A DNA stretch of 54,174 bases, taken from Paenibacillus barcinonensis (GTDB taxonomy: Bacteria; Bacillota; Bacilli; Paenibacillales; Paenibacillaceae). A program made the position numbers and the translations under genes. Each line of letters opens with the position of its first letter. Position 1 is the first letter of the stretch. The stretch is taken from positions 1 through 54,174 of the forward strand of contig NZ_QJSW01000009.1 of the NCBI RefSeq assembly GCF_003217495.1, read 5' to 3'. This document shows, one piece after another, positions 42,159-50,748 of this stretch. The notes beneath the pieces are model-generated. The model was given only the letters and a program-made list of their open reading frames with translations, ran no database searches and was not told the DNA's origin.

Positions 42159-42817
42159 TGGACTTTTCAACAGTGAGTTGGGACGAGGTTGGCACGGCCT
42201 CTATCGAGACGTTACAAATATTGGCCGCATCCGGCTTGTTTACCGTTCTGCTGGGTCTTCCGCTGGGTGTCATTTTGTTCATGACGGGTCGTTCCGCATC
42301 AGCGAGATCACGGGTAACCTACATTATTTTGTCCGTCATCGTTAACATCTTACGTTCTGTACCTTTTATTATATTAATTGTTGCTCTTATTCCGTTTACA
42401 CGTGTACTGGTGGGTACAGCGACAGGAGTGCTTGGTGTCATTCCACCGCTGGTGATTTCGGCTGCTCCGTATTTTGCACGTCTCGTAGAGAATACTTTGC
42501 GTGAAGTGGATCGCGGGGTAATTGAAGCGGCACAGGCAATGGGGGCGTCCACAGGACAGATTGTTAGACGTGTGCTGCTGCCAGAAGCGTTACCGGGGTT
42601 GCTTGCCGGAATTACCATCACAGTTGTTACGCTGGTTTCCTACACTGCTATGGCGGGTATGGTAGGTGGCGGCGGTTTGGGAACACTGGCAATTAACTAT
42701 GGATACTATCGTTATCAGAATGAAATCATGATTATTTCTGTAATATCCATGATTATACTGGTCCAGCTTTTGCAGATGATTGGTGATCGTTTGGTCATTT
42801 ATTTCACCAGGAAATAA
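42158..42817 (+). CDS. metI: Methionine ABC transporter permease
   Basis: This 219-residue permease has five helices and the ABC EAA loop (EAAQAMGASTGQIVRRVLLPEALPGL), where MetN docks. It begins within the metN stop codon, which implies coupled translation. The product forms the homodimeric channel of MetNI and receives substrate from the MetQ lipoprotein encoded 39 bp downstream. Confidence 0.97.
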   Translation: MDFSTVSWDEVGTASIETLQILAASGLFTVLLGLPLGVILFMTGRSASARSRVTYIILSVIVNILRSVPFIILIVALIPFTRVLVGTATGVLGVIPPLVISAAPYFARLVENTLREVDRGVIEAAQAMGASTGQIVRRVLLPEALPGLLAGITITVVTLVSYTAMAGMVGGGGLGTLAINYGYYRYQNEIMIISVISMIILVQLLQMIGDRLVIYFTRK

Positions 42818-42856
42818 CACATAGATGAAAAAATATAAGGCGAAGGGGTTTTACAG

Positions 42857-43693
42857 ATGAAAAAATGGTCTATTGTTCTACTCAGTTTGATGCTGATTGC
42901 AGTGCTTGCAGCTTGCGGCAACAACAAGAAATCGGACAGCGGTGCGGATAATTCTGCAGGAGCTCCGCGTACTGTTGAGCTGAAGGTAGGCGCTTCACCT
43001 ACACCTCATGCTGAAATTCTGGAAAGCATCAAGCCTGCGCTTGAAGCACAGGGCATTCGTTTGCAGGTTGTTACATTCAACGATTACGTACAGCCGAATC
43101 AACAGCTGGAAGATGGCAAGCTGGATGCAAACTTCTTCCAGCATCAGCCGTATCTGGATGTACAAAATAAAGAGCGTGGATTTCATCTTGTTGCTGTAAC
43201 GCCGGTTCATGTTGAACCTTTTGGCGGTTACTCCAAGAAGATTAAATCGTTGGATGAGCTGAAAGACGGCGCGAAAGTAGCGATTCCAAATGACCCATCC
43301 AATGGTGGACGTGCACTCTTGCTGCTGGCGAAGAAAGGTCTGATTACACTTAAAGACGATACAAATATTACATCGACAAAGAAGGACATTACAGCGAATC
43401 CGAAAAACCTGGATATCATTGAGCTGGATGCAGCAATGATGCCTCGTCAGCTGGACGAAGCAGACCTGGTGTTCATCAATGCAAACTATGCACTGGAGGC
43501 AAATCTTAATCCGGCTAAGGATGCGTTGCTAATCGAAGATCTGCAAGGCAATCCATATGCCAACATTCTGGTGTCCCGTGAGGATAACAAGGACGCAGAT
43601 GCTATCAAAAAACTGGCTGAAGCTCTTCACTCCGAGGAAGTGAAAAAATTCATCAAAGAACGTTACCAAGGTGCAGTTGAACCTGCGTTTTAA
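42857..43693 (+). CDS. metQ: Methionine-binding lipoprotein MetQ
   Basis: The 278-residue NlpA-family lipoprotein has a signal ending LAAC with lipidated Cys20. The mature part holds the family stretch VGASPTPHAEILESIKPAL, the NQQLEDGKLDANFFQHQPYL segment and the ligand-binding core. It captures L- or D-methionine outside the membrane for MetNI. It is the last gene of the operon and a terminator follows. Confidence 0.97.
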   Translation: MKKWSIVLLSLMLIAVLAACGNNKKSDSGADNSAGAPRTVELKVGASPTPHAEILESIKPALEAQGIRLQVVTFNDYVQPNQQLEDGKLDANFFQHQPYLDVQNKERGFHLVAVTPVHVEPFGGYSKKIKSLDELKDGAKVAIPNDPSNGGRALLLLAKKGLITLKDDTNITSTKKDITANPKNLDIIELDAAMMPRQLDEADLVFINANYALEANLNPAKDALLIEDLQGNPYANILVSREDNKDADAIKKLAEALHSEEVKKFIKERYQGAVEPAF

Positions 43694-43719
43694 GGTTCAT
43701 AACCATTAGCCATAGCTAA

Positions 43720-43762
43720 GAAGCCCCGCTTTTCTCATCTAGAGAATTGCGGGGCTCTTTTC
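43720..43762 (+). terminator. Terminator of metNIQ
   Basis: AGCCCCGC..TTCTC pairs with GAGAA..GCGGGGCT, followed by CTTTT. Confidence 0.88.
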
Positions 43763-43789
43763 ATTGATCTGCTGCACGTTTTAAATATT

Positions 43790-44746
43790 TTAATATTTGT
43801 GTTTCTCAGGATGTGGTTGATCAACCGCTTCAATGTGTGTCGGTGTAACAGCCTCTGTCAATTCTGTTGATGATAAGGAAGCAATGGGCTGGCGATGTTT
43901 CTGCTTGCGGTAAAGCGCGATGCTTATACTAGCTACAGCGCTTGCAGCAACAATGAAAATTATGACTCTTATGAGTAAAGCTACCCTTTCTGATTTTTTG
44001 GTAGAGGCTACTTTGTCACCGCCAGGAATTAGATTTGTTAGACCCAGCTCAGATTTTTTATCTACGGAAGCATTAAATTCCTCGTATGTATGGCCGTTAT
44101 TGATTGTAATATGTTGGAGCACCATGTCTTCGAACTGCTTTTGACTTTCTTCAAATTTATGACTTGTTGTTACAAGTATGACACTAAAGTATCCTTCGCG
44201 TGTTAAAAAGTTTACTTTGTATTTTACCAACCCGCTCTGCAAAGAATCTCGCCATCCTAAAGAATATCGTAACTGATGTTTATCTTCTTCATACTTAGGC
44301 TCAACATCCCAGCGCAACACAGAGGATTTACTTTCTGCGGTGGCTTTCTCACGTTGTCCTTCAGGACTCTGTTGGTAGCTTTCAAGTAATTCATCTGCAT
44401 CCAGGTCACTTTTGTCACTATCATTGATGTATCCTGTGTTATGGTACTCGAAAATGACGTTCCAAAATAACTGCATTTTCATGTTATACAGAGCTCCGAT
44501 TTCTGATCCATTTGGAGGAGGAGAGTTTTCTTGCATAAACCTCTTAGCATTTTCCTCATCAAAAAAAGCGAAATTATCTGGAACATTTATTGTAGCTATA
44601 CCATCTAAAGATATTGTTGCGGGACCATTCTGCCACTCAAGCCCGTCGGCTGAACCGTAGCTTCCTGCAATAACTTTTGCTGTTGAAAATGGAAGTGAGG
44701 TCAAAAGAAGCAAGGTGAAAACGAAGAGGTACCATTTCTTTTTCAT
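43790..44746 (-). CDS. DUF2167 membrane protein
   Basis: The 318-residue product has a signal peptide (KKKWYLFVFTLLLLTSLPFS), an extracytoplasmic domain and one C-terminal membrane helix (LLIRVIIFIVAASAVASISIAL) before a cytosolic tail. The DUF2167 pattern is visible: W.NGPATISLDGIATINVP, YNMKMQLFWNVIFEYHNTGYI then DADELL. No function is known for the family. ATG 44746 follows AAAGGAT. The gene is noticeably richer in A+T than its neighbours and stands alone between the met operon and a divergent SDR, which hints at later acquisition. Confidence 0.85.
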   Translation of the reverse strand: MKKKWYLFVFTLLLLTSLPFSTAKVIAGSYGSADGLEWQNGPATISLDGIATINVPDNFAFFDEENAKRFMQENSPPPNGSEIGALYNMKMQLFWNVIFEYHNTGYINDSDKSDLDADELLESYQQSPEGQREKATAESKSSVLRWDVEPKYEEDKHQLRYSLGWRDSLQSGLVKYKVNFLTREGYFSVILVTTSHKFEESQKQFEDMVLQHITINNGHTYEEFNASVDKKSELGLTNLIPGGDKVASTKKSERVALLIRVIIFIVAASAVASISIALYRKQKHRQPIASLSSTELTEAVTPTHIEAVDQPHPEKHKY

Positions 44747-44925
44747 TTTATTAATCCTTTCAAACGATCTGAGTAGTGATTTGCACATTAATATGTATGT
44801 TGCCGTTATCATCATAAGACCATGAGGACTTATCGAGAGTATCATAGCATTCAGATCAAGATCAAGATAAATTTGGATGATCAGGGTTTATTTTCAGCTG
44901 GAACGGATTGTGAACCACGGGCAAG

Positions 44926-44954
44926 TTGTGGGCGAGGGATAAATCTTTTATACT
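44926..44954 (+). promoter_or_regulatory. Promoter for the SDR gene
   Basis: TTGTGG (44926-44931), 17 bp, TATACT (44949-44954). Confidence 0.45.
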
Positions 44955-44983
44955 GGATGAGTGACTGTTCTTTGAAGAGGGGG

Positions 44984-45757
44984 ATGAACGTGAAGGGAAA
45001 GATTGCCCTCATAACGGGAAGTGCCAAAGGCCTTGGGAAAATGACAGCACTTCGTTTGGCAGATCAAGGATGCCATATTGCCCTCAATTATGTGCACAGC
45101 CGATCAGAGGCTGAAGCACTGCAGGCTCTAATTATCGCCAAAGGCGTGCGCTGTATTGCTGTGCAGGCGGACATATCCAAAGCAGACGAGATTCATGCGC
45201 TCGTGGCTGCCGTGGAAGCGCAGCTAGGGCATATAGATATTTTAGTGAATAATGCGGGGCCGTTCGTACGTGAGCGCCGGGTGTTTGCGGACTATTCCGA
45301 GGCAGAGGTTCAGATGTTAGTGCAGGGAAACCTGCTGGGACCAATGATTCTGGATCAGCTCGTTCTACCGGAAATGCGCCGCAAGCAGTGGGGGCGAATT
45401 ATTCATTTTGGCTTCAGTCATGCGGGTGAAGCGAGGTCGTGGCCTCATCGTGCAGTGTATGCTGCTGCGAAGGTGGGTCTGGTTTCATTTACGAAGACAC
45501 TTGCCGTGGAAGAAGCACCTTACGGAATTACGGTGAATATGGTATGTCCCGGAGATATTCGCGGAGCGAACAAAGAGAAAACGATTGATGACATTGCGGA
45601 CATACCTGATAAAGAAACGCCCAGAGGGAGACCGGGTAGCGGAGAAGATATAGCACGAGTGATTACGTATCTGTGTCTGGATCATTCGGATTTTATCACA
45701 GGGAACATAATGGATGTGTCTGGAGGGCTTGATCCAATTCGGCCTACAATACAATAG
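44984..45757 (+). CDS. Short-chain dehydrogenase/reductase, FabG-like
   Basis: This 257-residue classical SDR has TGSAKGLG (11-18) for NAD(P), NNAG (89-92), and the catalytic S145, Y159 and K163 (YAAAK). It reduces a carbonyl or oxidises an alcohol; the substrate is unknown. ATG 44984 sits right after AGAGGGGG, and the in-frame GTG 44990 has better spacing. The frame continues to 44822 without a start signal and that extension is rejected. Terminator downstream is shared with the convergent NifU-like gene. Confidence 0.9.
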   Translation: MNVKGKIALITGSAKGLGKMTALRLADQGCHIALNYVHSRSEAEALQALIIAKGVRCIAVQADISKADEIHALVAAVEAQLGHIDILVNNAGPFVRERRVFADYSEAEVQMLVQGNLLGPMILDQLVLPEMRRKQWGRIIHFGFSHAGEARSWPHRAVYAAAKVGLVSFTKTLAVEEAPYGITVNMVCPGDIRGANKEKTIDDIADIPDKETPRGRPGSGEDIARVITYLCLDHSDFITGNIMDVSGGLDPIRPTIQ

Positions 45758-45771
45758 AGTATCTTTCAAAA

Positions 45772-45810
45772 AAAGAGCCCTCCGCTTCTTGCGAAGCGAA
45801 AGGCTCTCTG
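45772..45810. terminator. Bidirectional terminator between SDR and NifU-like gene
   Basis: AGAGCC.TCCGCTT pairs with AAGCG..GGCTCT, with an A7 tract on the left serving the minus strand. Confidence 0.8.
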
Positions 45811-45834
45811 AGGTTTATTTCGTGAAGGATTGAT

Positions 45835-46080
45835 TTAGAATACTTGTACGACTTCTTGTACACCCTCAACTTCTTCAAGAAGGGCGCGTTCAATCCCGGC
45901 TTTTAAGGTAATGGTGGAGCTTGGGCAACTGCCGCAGGCACCGACCAGTTTCAGCTTAATGATGCCGTCCTCCACGTCGACCAGTTCCACGTCACCGCCA
46001 TCGCGTTGCAGGAACGGACGAAGTTTATCAAGCACATCAGATACCTCATCATACATGGTGCTTTGTGCGTTTTCGCTCAT
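45835..46080 (-). CDS. NifU-like Fe-S scaffold (YutI)
   Basis: The 81-residue protein equals the C-terminal NifU domain, with the cluster Cys pair C49-GS-C52 (GACGSCPSS) and the leading phrase [21 protein letters not shown]. It assembles or carries an Fe-S cluster for delivery to apo-enzymes such as LipA or MqnE. ATG 46080 has AAGGAG nine bases upstream. yuzB diverges 80 bp away; this pair is also neighbouring in B. subtilis. Confidence 0.95.
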   Translation of the reverse strand: MSENAQSTMYDEVSDVLDKLRPFLQRDGGDVELVDVEDGIIKLKLVGACGSCPSSTITLKAGIERALLEEVEGVQEVVQVF

Positions 46081-46160
46081 ATTGTTCAACTCCTTTCCTC
46101 CTTATAGTATATTACAAACGACCACAAATTAAAATGGTCAAACAAAGCAGGTGAACTGAA

Positions 46161-46415
46161 ATGAGACCAATTATTGAATTTTGTGCTAACAATATGCATT
46201 TTGGCACGGATGAAGTCATGGACCAGCTAGATGAAAATCCGGACTACGACGTCATTGAATATGGCTGTCTGACCAATTGCGGTCAATGTTATATGACACC
46301 TTTTGCCTTGGTCAACGGTGAAGTGGTTACCACGGACAAGGTGGAGGATCTATACAACGCCATTCTTGCCAAAATCGCTGAAGCGGATGCCTGGGATGCC
46401 CTCGATCTCGAATAA
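46161..46415 (+). CDS. yuzB: YuzB (DUF1450) protein
   Basis: The 84-residue protein has four Cys (C8, C36, C40, C43) in the YuzB pattern FCANN..., CLTNCGQCY. This layout resembles a thioredoxin-fold Fe-S ferredoxin, although no activity is proven. It is divergent from the NifU-like gene, and its stop codon directly abuts the stop of the convergent yutJ gene. Context (NifU, NDH-2) suggests a redox role. Confidence 0.93.
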   Translation: MRPIIEFCANNMHFGTDEVMDQLDENPDYDVIEYGCLTNCGQCYMTPFALVNGEVVTTDKVEDLYNAILAKIAEADAWDALDLE

Positions 46416-47477
46416 CTAACCGAGATGGCGTTTGGACATCCAGAGCACACCGCTTTTCAAAATACGAGGCACACGTCCCATCATGGATGTTTTGCCCATG
46501 AGCCCAAATCCAGCCTTCTTGCCGAGTGCGCCTAATGTGCCGCGAAGCTTGAGTGGCTGGGGATTGGGCTTTTCGCCTTTCCAGAGCGCATGCTGAATAT
46601 GAGCGATCTGCTCACCCTGAACCTCCGCAGCCTGACCACTTGGCGCATAAGGTACACTTGCACAATCACCTACGACATAAACATCGGTGTACTCCGGAAT
46701 TTGATAATATTCGTTTAATACGACACGGCCCTGCGGGTCCTTGGTTACATCGAGGTCCTGAACGACCTTCACTGGCTGAATACCGGCGGTCCATACAACG
46801 GCATCCGTCTGAATCTGCTCGTCCCGGTTATAAATGGCATTAGGCTCAACGCGAGAGATCGCGATATGTCCACGCGTTTCCACCTGATGCTCACTGAACC
46901 ATTCATGGACATAAGAGGAGAGACGTTGAGGGAATGCGGAAAGTACTCGCTCCCCCCGATCCAGAATGCTGATATTCAGGTCGGGTCTGCTCTCACGAAG
47001 CTCGGCAGCCATCTCAACTCCACTCAAGCCGCCGCCCACGATGTGAACATGTCCATAGGCCTTAACTTCGTTAAGCCGAAGATAAGTCTCGCGTGTTTTG
47101 CTAAAGCTTTGAATGGTACAGCTATATTCCTCGGCGCCGGGAGTGTTGTGGAAACGATCCGTACATCCGAGTCCAATGACGAGCTTGTCATATTCAAGTG
47201 CCTCCTGGCCTTCAAATTCAATCTGACGCTGCTCCAGGTTAATGGCAGTTACTTCACCGTAACGGTGGGTGACTTTCTCATTCACCGGAAAGTGGATGCG
47301 CAGGTCGTAATCGGATACGGTTCCTGCTGCGAGTGCGTAGTATTCAGTCTTCAACCCCTGAAAGGGACTGCGGTCCACCAGAATAATCTGTGTGTCTGCA
47401 GGAATTTTACCTTCCAGAAGTTCCTTGATGATCGTGAGGCCGCCATAGCCGCCTCCAAGAATGACGAAATTTTTCAT
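46416..47477 (-). CDS. yutJ: Type II NADH dehydrogenase-like flavoprotein (YutJ)
   Basis: This 353-residue pyridine nucleotide-disulfide family protein has an FAD-binding GGGYGG at the start (residues 8-13), a second Rossmann site VGGGLSGVEMA for NADH, and VYVVGDCAS for FAD. It should oxidise NADH and reduce menaquinone at the membrane face. ATG 47477 has AAAGGAAG upstream; the longer frame to 47507 does not. mqnE lies upstream on the same strand, so electron entry and quinone synthesis are encoded side by side. Confidence 0.93.
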   Translation of the reverse strand: MKNFVILGGGYGGLTIIKELLEGKIPADTQIILVDRSPFQGLKTEYYALAAGTVSDYDLRIHFPVNEKVTHRYGEVTAINLEQRQIEFEGQEALEYDKLVIGLGCTDRFHNTPGAEEYSCTIQSFSKTRETYLRLNEVKAYGHVHIVGGGLSGVEMAAELRESRPDLNISILDRGERVLSAFPQRLSSYVHEWFSEHQVETRGHIAISRVEPNAIYNRDEQIQTDAVVWTAGIQPVKVVQDLDVTKDPQGRVVLNEYYQIPEYTDVYVVGDCASVPYAPSGQAAEVQGEQIAHIQHALWKGEKPNPQPLKLRGTLGALGKKAGFGLMGKTSMMGRVPRILKSGVLWMSKRHLG

Positions 47478-47531
47478 GACTCGGCTTCCTTTCTGCATCA
47501 GTCCCAAGCTTTGGGGCTGTAACCTGCAGAA

Positions 47532-47553
47532 CAGCTATGTATTGACATAGCTG
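47532..47553. repeat. Perfect 9-bp hairpin upstream of yutJ
   Basis: CAGCTATGT-ATTG-ACATAGCTG. It lies 55 bp before the yutJ start, on the minus strand side of its leader. Confidence 0.7.
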
Positions 47554-47630
47554 CTCCGTGTGTTGTTTTGGTCTAAATCCAATATTTGAAAAAGTGAAAA
47601 TCAAAATTTGAAATATGAAATCACAGTGAA

Positions 47631-47688
47631 GCATCACTCTGTATCGAACGTACCCCTGGTTCAAGCAAGTTCGTTCGATGAGTGATGC
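47631..47688. repeat. Long hairpin between mqnE and yutJ
   Basis: GCATCACT (47631-47638) and ATCGAACG (47643-47650) pair with AGTGATGC (47681-47688) and CGTTCGAT (47672-47679). The 16-bp stem has no T-run, so it may be an attenuator-type or processing hairpin rather than a classic terminator. Confidence 0.75.
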
Positions 47689-47740
47689 CTCTACTGCAGT
47701 CATCATAAATTCAAATTATAATTGATGTGAGTGAGCAAGA

Positions 47741-48847
47741 TTATTCATAAACCTGAATTTCGTTGTAGAACGTATCACGCTCTACTGGAATACGACCTGC
47801 CCCTTTGACGAGCCAGATCAGCTCTTTGCGTGTCAGTCCTTCTGGTGTTAGTGCGCCAGCAGCATGACTGATTTTCTCGCGTACAATGGTACCATGCACG
47901 TCAGAAGCACCAAAGCTCAGCGCCACTTGTGTCAGCTGTGGACCAATATTAATGAAGTAAGCCTTCACGTGTTGAATGTTATCCAGCATCAGACGGCTGA
48001 TGGCAATCGTTTTGAGATCCTCATACGCGGAGTTGCGGCGCATAATACTGGCGGATTTGCTTTTCGGCTGCATGGAGAGTGGAATGAACACCATGAATCC
48101 ATTCGTTTCATCCTGCAATTCCCGAATCTGTACCATATGGTTAACACGATCCTCATAGGATTCGATGGAACCATACAGCATCGTTGTATGAGTACGCATG
48201 CCCAGATTGTGTGCTGTGCGGTGTACTTCGAGATAGCGATCTACGTTCGCTTTGTCCACGCGCATTTTTTTGCGATATTCATCCGACAGAATCTCTGCGC
48301 CGCCGCCCGTCAGTGATTTGAGGCCAGCCTTCTGCAGCTCTTGCAGCACTTCCTTGATGCTCAGGCCGCTGATGCGAGTGAAGAAATCAATCTCTGCCGC
48401 AGTGTACGCCTTCAGCGTAACTTCTGGATATTTCTCGTTTAAAGCACGCAGGGAATCGACATAATATTGAAAAGGAACATGGTTGTTATGTCCGCCGACA
48501 ATGTGGAACTCACGCACACCCGGATGAATATGCTGTTCCACATAATCAATCATTTCCGCACCAGATAACGTATAAGAGCCTTCCTCACCCTGATCTTTGC
48601 GGAAATTACAAAACGCACAGCGAGCTTCGCAGACGTTGGTGAAATAAAGGCTCATGTTCTCGATAAAGTATACTTTCTTACCATTCTTCCGCAGATTGGC
48701 CTCATTGGCCAGCTGGCCCAAAGTCAGCAGATCATCTGTTTGATACAGATAGACGCCGTCTTCTACACTCAGCCTTACGCCGTTCTGTACTTTCTCCACG
48801 ATTTCAGCCATTCTTTTGTCTGTGAACGGTGTTACCAATGTAGACAT
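47741..48847 (-). CDS. mqnE: Aminofutalosine synthase MqnE
   Basis: This radical SAM enzyme joins SAM-derived adenosyl radical to the chorismate-derived 3-enolpyruvylbenzoate, forming aminofutalosine in the futalosine route to menaquinone. The CxxxCxxC cluster motif is C73-EAR-C77-AF-C80. The 368-residue length and the segments GGHNNHVPFQYYVDSLRALN and LTGGGAEI are typical of the family. No other mqn gene is in the window. Start ATG 48847 follows AGGAGGAAAC. The route requires partner genes elsewhere. Confidence 0.94.
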   Translation of the reverse strand: MSTLVTPFTDKRMAEIVEKVQNGVRLSVEDGVYLYQTDDLLTLGQLANEANLRKNGKKVYFIENMSLYFTNVCEARCAFCNFRKDQGEEGSYTLSGAEMIDYVEQHIHPGVREFHIVGGHNNHVPFQYYVDSLRALNEKYPEVTLKAYTAAEIDFFTRISGLSIKEVLQELQKAGLKSLTGGGAEILSDEYRKKMRVDKANVDRYLEVHRTAHNLGMRTHTTMLYGSIESYEDRVNHMVQIRELQDETNGFMVFIPLSMQPKSKSASIMRRNSAYEDLKTIAISRLMLDNIQHVKAYFINIGPQLTQVALSFGASDVHGTIVREKISHAAGALTPEGLTRKELIWLVKGAGRIPVERDTFYNEIQVYE

Positions 48848-49295
48848 GCTGTTTCCTCCTGTTCTTTACCGGAATTCGAGTTGTGATGTGTAGGGCTTCT
48901 AAGCAGAACTACATAGCAAAGATGCGGTCAACTGCCGCCTTCTTGTGAAAGACTAACTCTTATTACCCGGTGCAGCCTGTGCTGCATGCGAAAAATTCTT
49001 TTTTCCTAAAATGAGTCTGACGACTCTATATGCATTGGGGACTGTAGTACAGTCTCGAAATGTGAAAAAAATTACAACTCCATATATGACCATCATCCGA
49101 ATAAGTCGTGGCAAAATATTGACAGTTTCAGAGTGACCACCTATCCATTATAAACCTCGTGTCCCGGGGGTTCAATACACTGGGAAGAAAAAGGAGTTCA
49201 GGGTGAACGCGGAAACGGGTAAACATGACTTGAGCCCCTTGACGGGGTGGAGTATAATTTAAGGGAAGAGTCGATGAAAAGGAGAGTGACCTGGC
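48848..49295. other. Divergent intergenic region, mqnE/HesB
   Basis: No gene is supported. Two small hairpins occur: TGCAGC-CTGT-GCTGCA at 48971-48986, and the 15-bp palindrome GACTGTAGTACAGTC at 49040-49054, which may be an operator. The HesB-like promoter is at 49230-49258. Confidence 0.5.
49230..49258 (+). promoter_or_regulatory. SigA promoter of the HesB-like gene
   Basis: TTGAGC (49230-49235), 17 bp, TATAAT (49253-49258). Confidence 0.6.
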
Positions 49296-49652
49296 ATGAT
49301 TAGCATCAGCGAAACAGCTGCGGACCGATTGAAAGAAATGCTTGCACAGCAAGAGACACCCGGAATGTTCCTGCGTCTTGGCGTAGCACCGGGCGGTTGT
49401 ACCGGATTTTCGTACGCCATGGGCTTTGACGATAAAGAGTCCGATGAGGATATATATATGGACATTCAGGACATGAAGGTTGTCGTGGAGAAAGAGAATT
49501 TGAAATATTTGAATGGACTCGAAATTGATTTTGAAGAATCCGGCATGTCTGGTGGGTTCACCATTCATAACCCGAACGCAGTAGCAACATGCGGCTGCGG
49601 CTCATCGTTCCGTACGAGAGAAGAAGCGGGTGTACCGGATAAAGATTGTTAA
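49296..49652 (+). CDS. HesB/IscA-family Fe-S carrier (YutM type)
   Basis: The 118-residue A-type carrier has the three conserved Cys (C35 in GGCTGFSY, C99 and C101 in CGCGSSF) that hold an Fe-S cluster and pass it to target enzymes. GGAGAG precedes the ATG. B. subtilis YutM lies in the same region as yutI/yuzB/yutJ. An additional Cys is the last residue. Monocistronic, with a terminator. Confidence 0.95.
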   Translation: MISISETAADRLKEMLAQQETPGMFLRLGVAPGGCTGFSYAMGFDDKESDEDIYMDIQDMKVVVEKENLKYLNGLEIDFEESGMSGGFTIHNPNAVATCGCGSSFRTREEAGVPDKDC

Positions 49653-49667
49653 ATAGGGTTGAAATCA

Positions 49668-49720
49668 AGGCCTCTGTGGCGGATTAGGAATGAGCTAATT
49701 ACGTTACGGGGGCTTTTTTT
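49668..49720 (+). terminator. Terminator of the HesB-like gene
   Basis: GGCCTCTGT...GATTAG pairs with CTAAT...ACGGGGGC, followed by T7. Confidence 0.8.
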
Positions 49721-49760
49721 GTTAGTTTTTGAATTGTTGTAGCTTTAATGAGAGGAAAGG

Positions 49761-49793
49761 TTGACAGAATTAGTTGTAACAATTATAGTTACA
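49761..49793 (+). promoter_or_regulatory. Promoter with overlapping inverted-repeat operator
   Basis: TTGACA (49761-49766), 18 bp, TATAGT (49785-49790). TGTAAC (49775-49780), 7 bp, GTTACA (49788-49793) is a perfect dyad over the -10. The layout suits repression by a small winged-helix regulator, for example an HxlR or MarR type. Confidence 0.6.
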
Positions 49794-49854
49794 TTATAGC
49801 ATTCTAAACAAACACAATCTCATAATAAATTTGATTTTAAGGGAGAGATCATTA

Positions 49855-50496
49855 ATGAACATTGCAGTTATTGGTGCAACAGGTAAAGCAGGAAGTATCA
49901 TTTTGAAAGAAGCCGCGGACCGTGGACATGAAGTAACGGCGATTGTGCGTAATGCATCCAAGCTGCAAGACAAGAGCCTGAATGTACTGGAAAAAGATGT
50001 GTTTGATCTCACGGCTTCGGACGTGGAAGGTTTTGATGTCGTTGTTAATGCATTTGGTGCACCAGCGGGCAAAGAACATCTGCATGTAGAAGTGGGACAA
50101 GCTCTGATTAACATTCTCAAGGAAACCCCGAATACCCGTCTGATCGTTGTGGGTGGTGCTGGCAGCCTGTTTACAGACGAATCCAAAACGCTGCGTCTTG
50201 TCGATTCCCCTGGGTTCCCGGATGCGTATAAAGCAACGGCTTCGAATCAAGGGCAAAACCTCAAGGATCTTCAAGCTTCCTCCGGCATGCAATGGACGTT
50301 CCTTAGCCCGGCTGGATTCTTCAATCCTGAAGGCGTGCGTACTGGCAAATATCAATCAGGCAATGATGTTATGATTGTGAACAGTGAAGGCAACAGCTAC
50401 ATCAGCTACGCCGATTATGCGATTGCGCTGGTGGACGAGATTGAAAATCCGCAGCACAAAAATGAGCGTTTTACAGTAGTTGGCGAAGCGAAGTAA
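49855..50496 (+). CDS. NAD(P)H-binding atypical SDR
   Basis: The 213-residue protein has the Rossmann motif IGATGKAG near the N-terminus (GxxGxxG) and the NmrA-like layout with SPAGFF and a C-terminal YISYADYAIALVDEIE. Members reduce flavins or quinone-like compounds, or sense NAD(P). ATG 49855 follows GGGAGAG. A strong promoter overlapped by a dyad precedes it, so expression is probably inducible. It stands alone between terminators. Confidence 0.88.
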   Translation: MNIAVIGATGKAGSIILKEAADRGHEVTAIVRNASKLQDKSLNVLEKDVFDLTASDVEGFDVVVNAFGAPAGKEHLHVEVGQALINILKETPNTRLIVVGGAGSLFTDESKTLRLVDSPGFPDAYKATASNQGQNLKDLQASSGMQWTFLSPAGFFNPEGVRTGKYQSGNDVMIVNSEGNSYISYADYAIALVDEIENPQHKNERFTVVGEAK

Positions 50497-50535
50497 TTCC
50501 TTAATCCTGTTTATAAAAGATATCCATCTTTCAAA

Positions 50536-50567
50536 CGAGCGCTGGTCGAAGCAGATCAGCGTTTTTG
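50536..50567 (+). terminator. Terminator of the NAD(P)H-binding gene
   Basis: CGCTG (50540-50544) pairs with CAGCG (50557-50561), extended by GTC/GAT pairing, followed by T5. Confidence 0.55.
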
Positions 50568-50748
50568 TTGTAGCTCGTCGCGAGGGAAGAAAGCTTGCAC
50601 GGTAAGCGGCAGAGATCATTCGACCTTGTACCTGATGAGTCTATATGGGCGGTCTATAAGTATTTCTTTACTTATGGAAGGGACGGGGCGTATAATCCGT
50701 TGAGACATGAGAGATAGAAAGAGAGAACAAAAAAGAGAGGTAGGAATC

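Noticed and set aside
46866..47522. 218-codon plus-strand frame antisense to yutJ
   Set aside because: Wholly within yutJ and its leader, no ribosome binding site, and yutJ is unambiguous by motif.
49040..49054. BlaI/MecI-type operator
   Set aside because: The palindrome reads TGTA-G-TACA, the inverse of the TACA-nn-TGTA core those repressors use.
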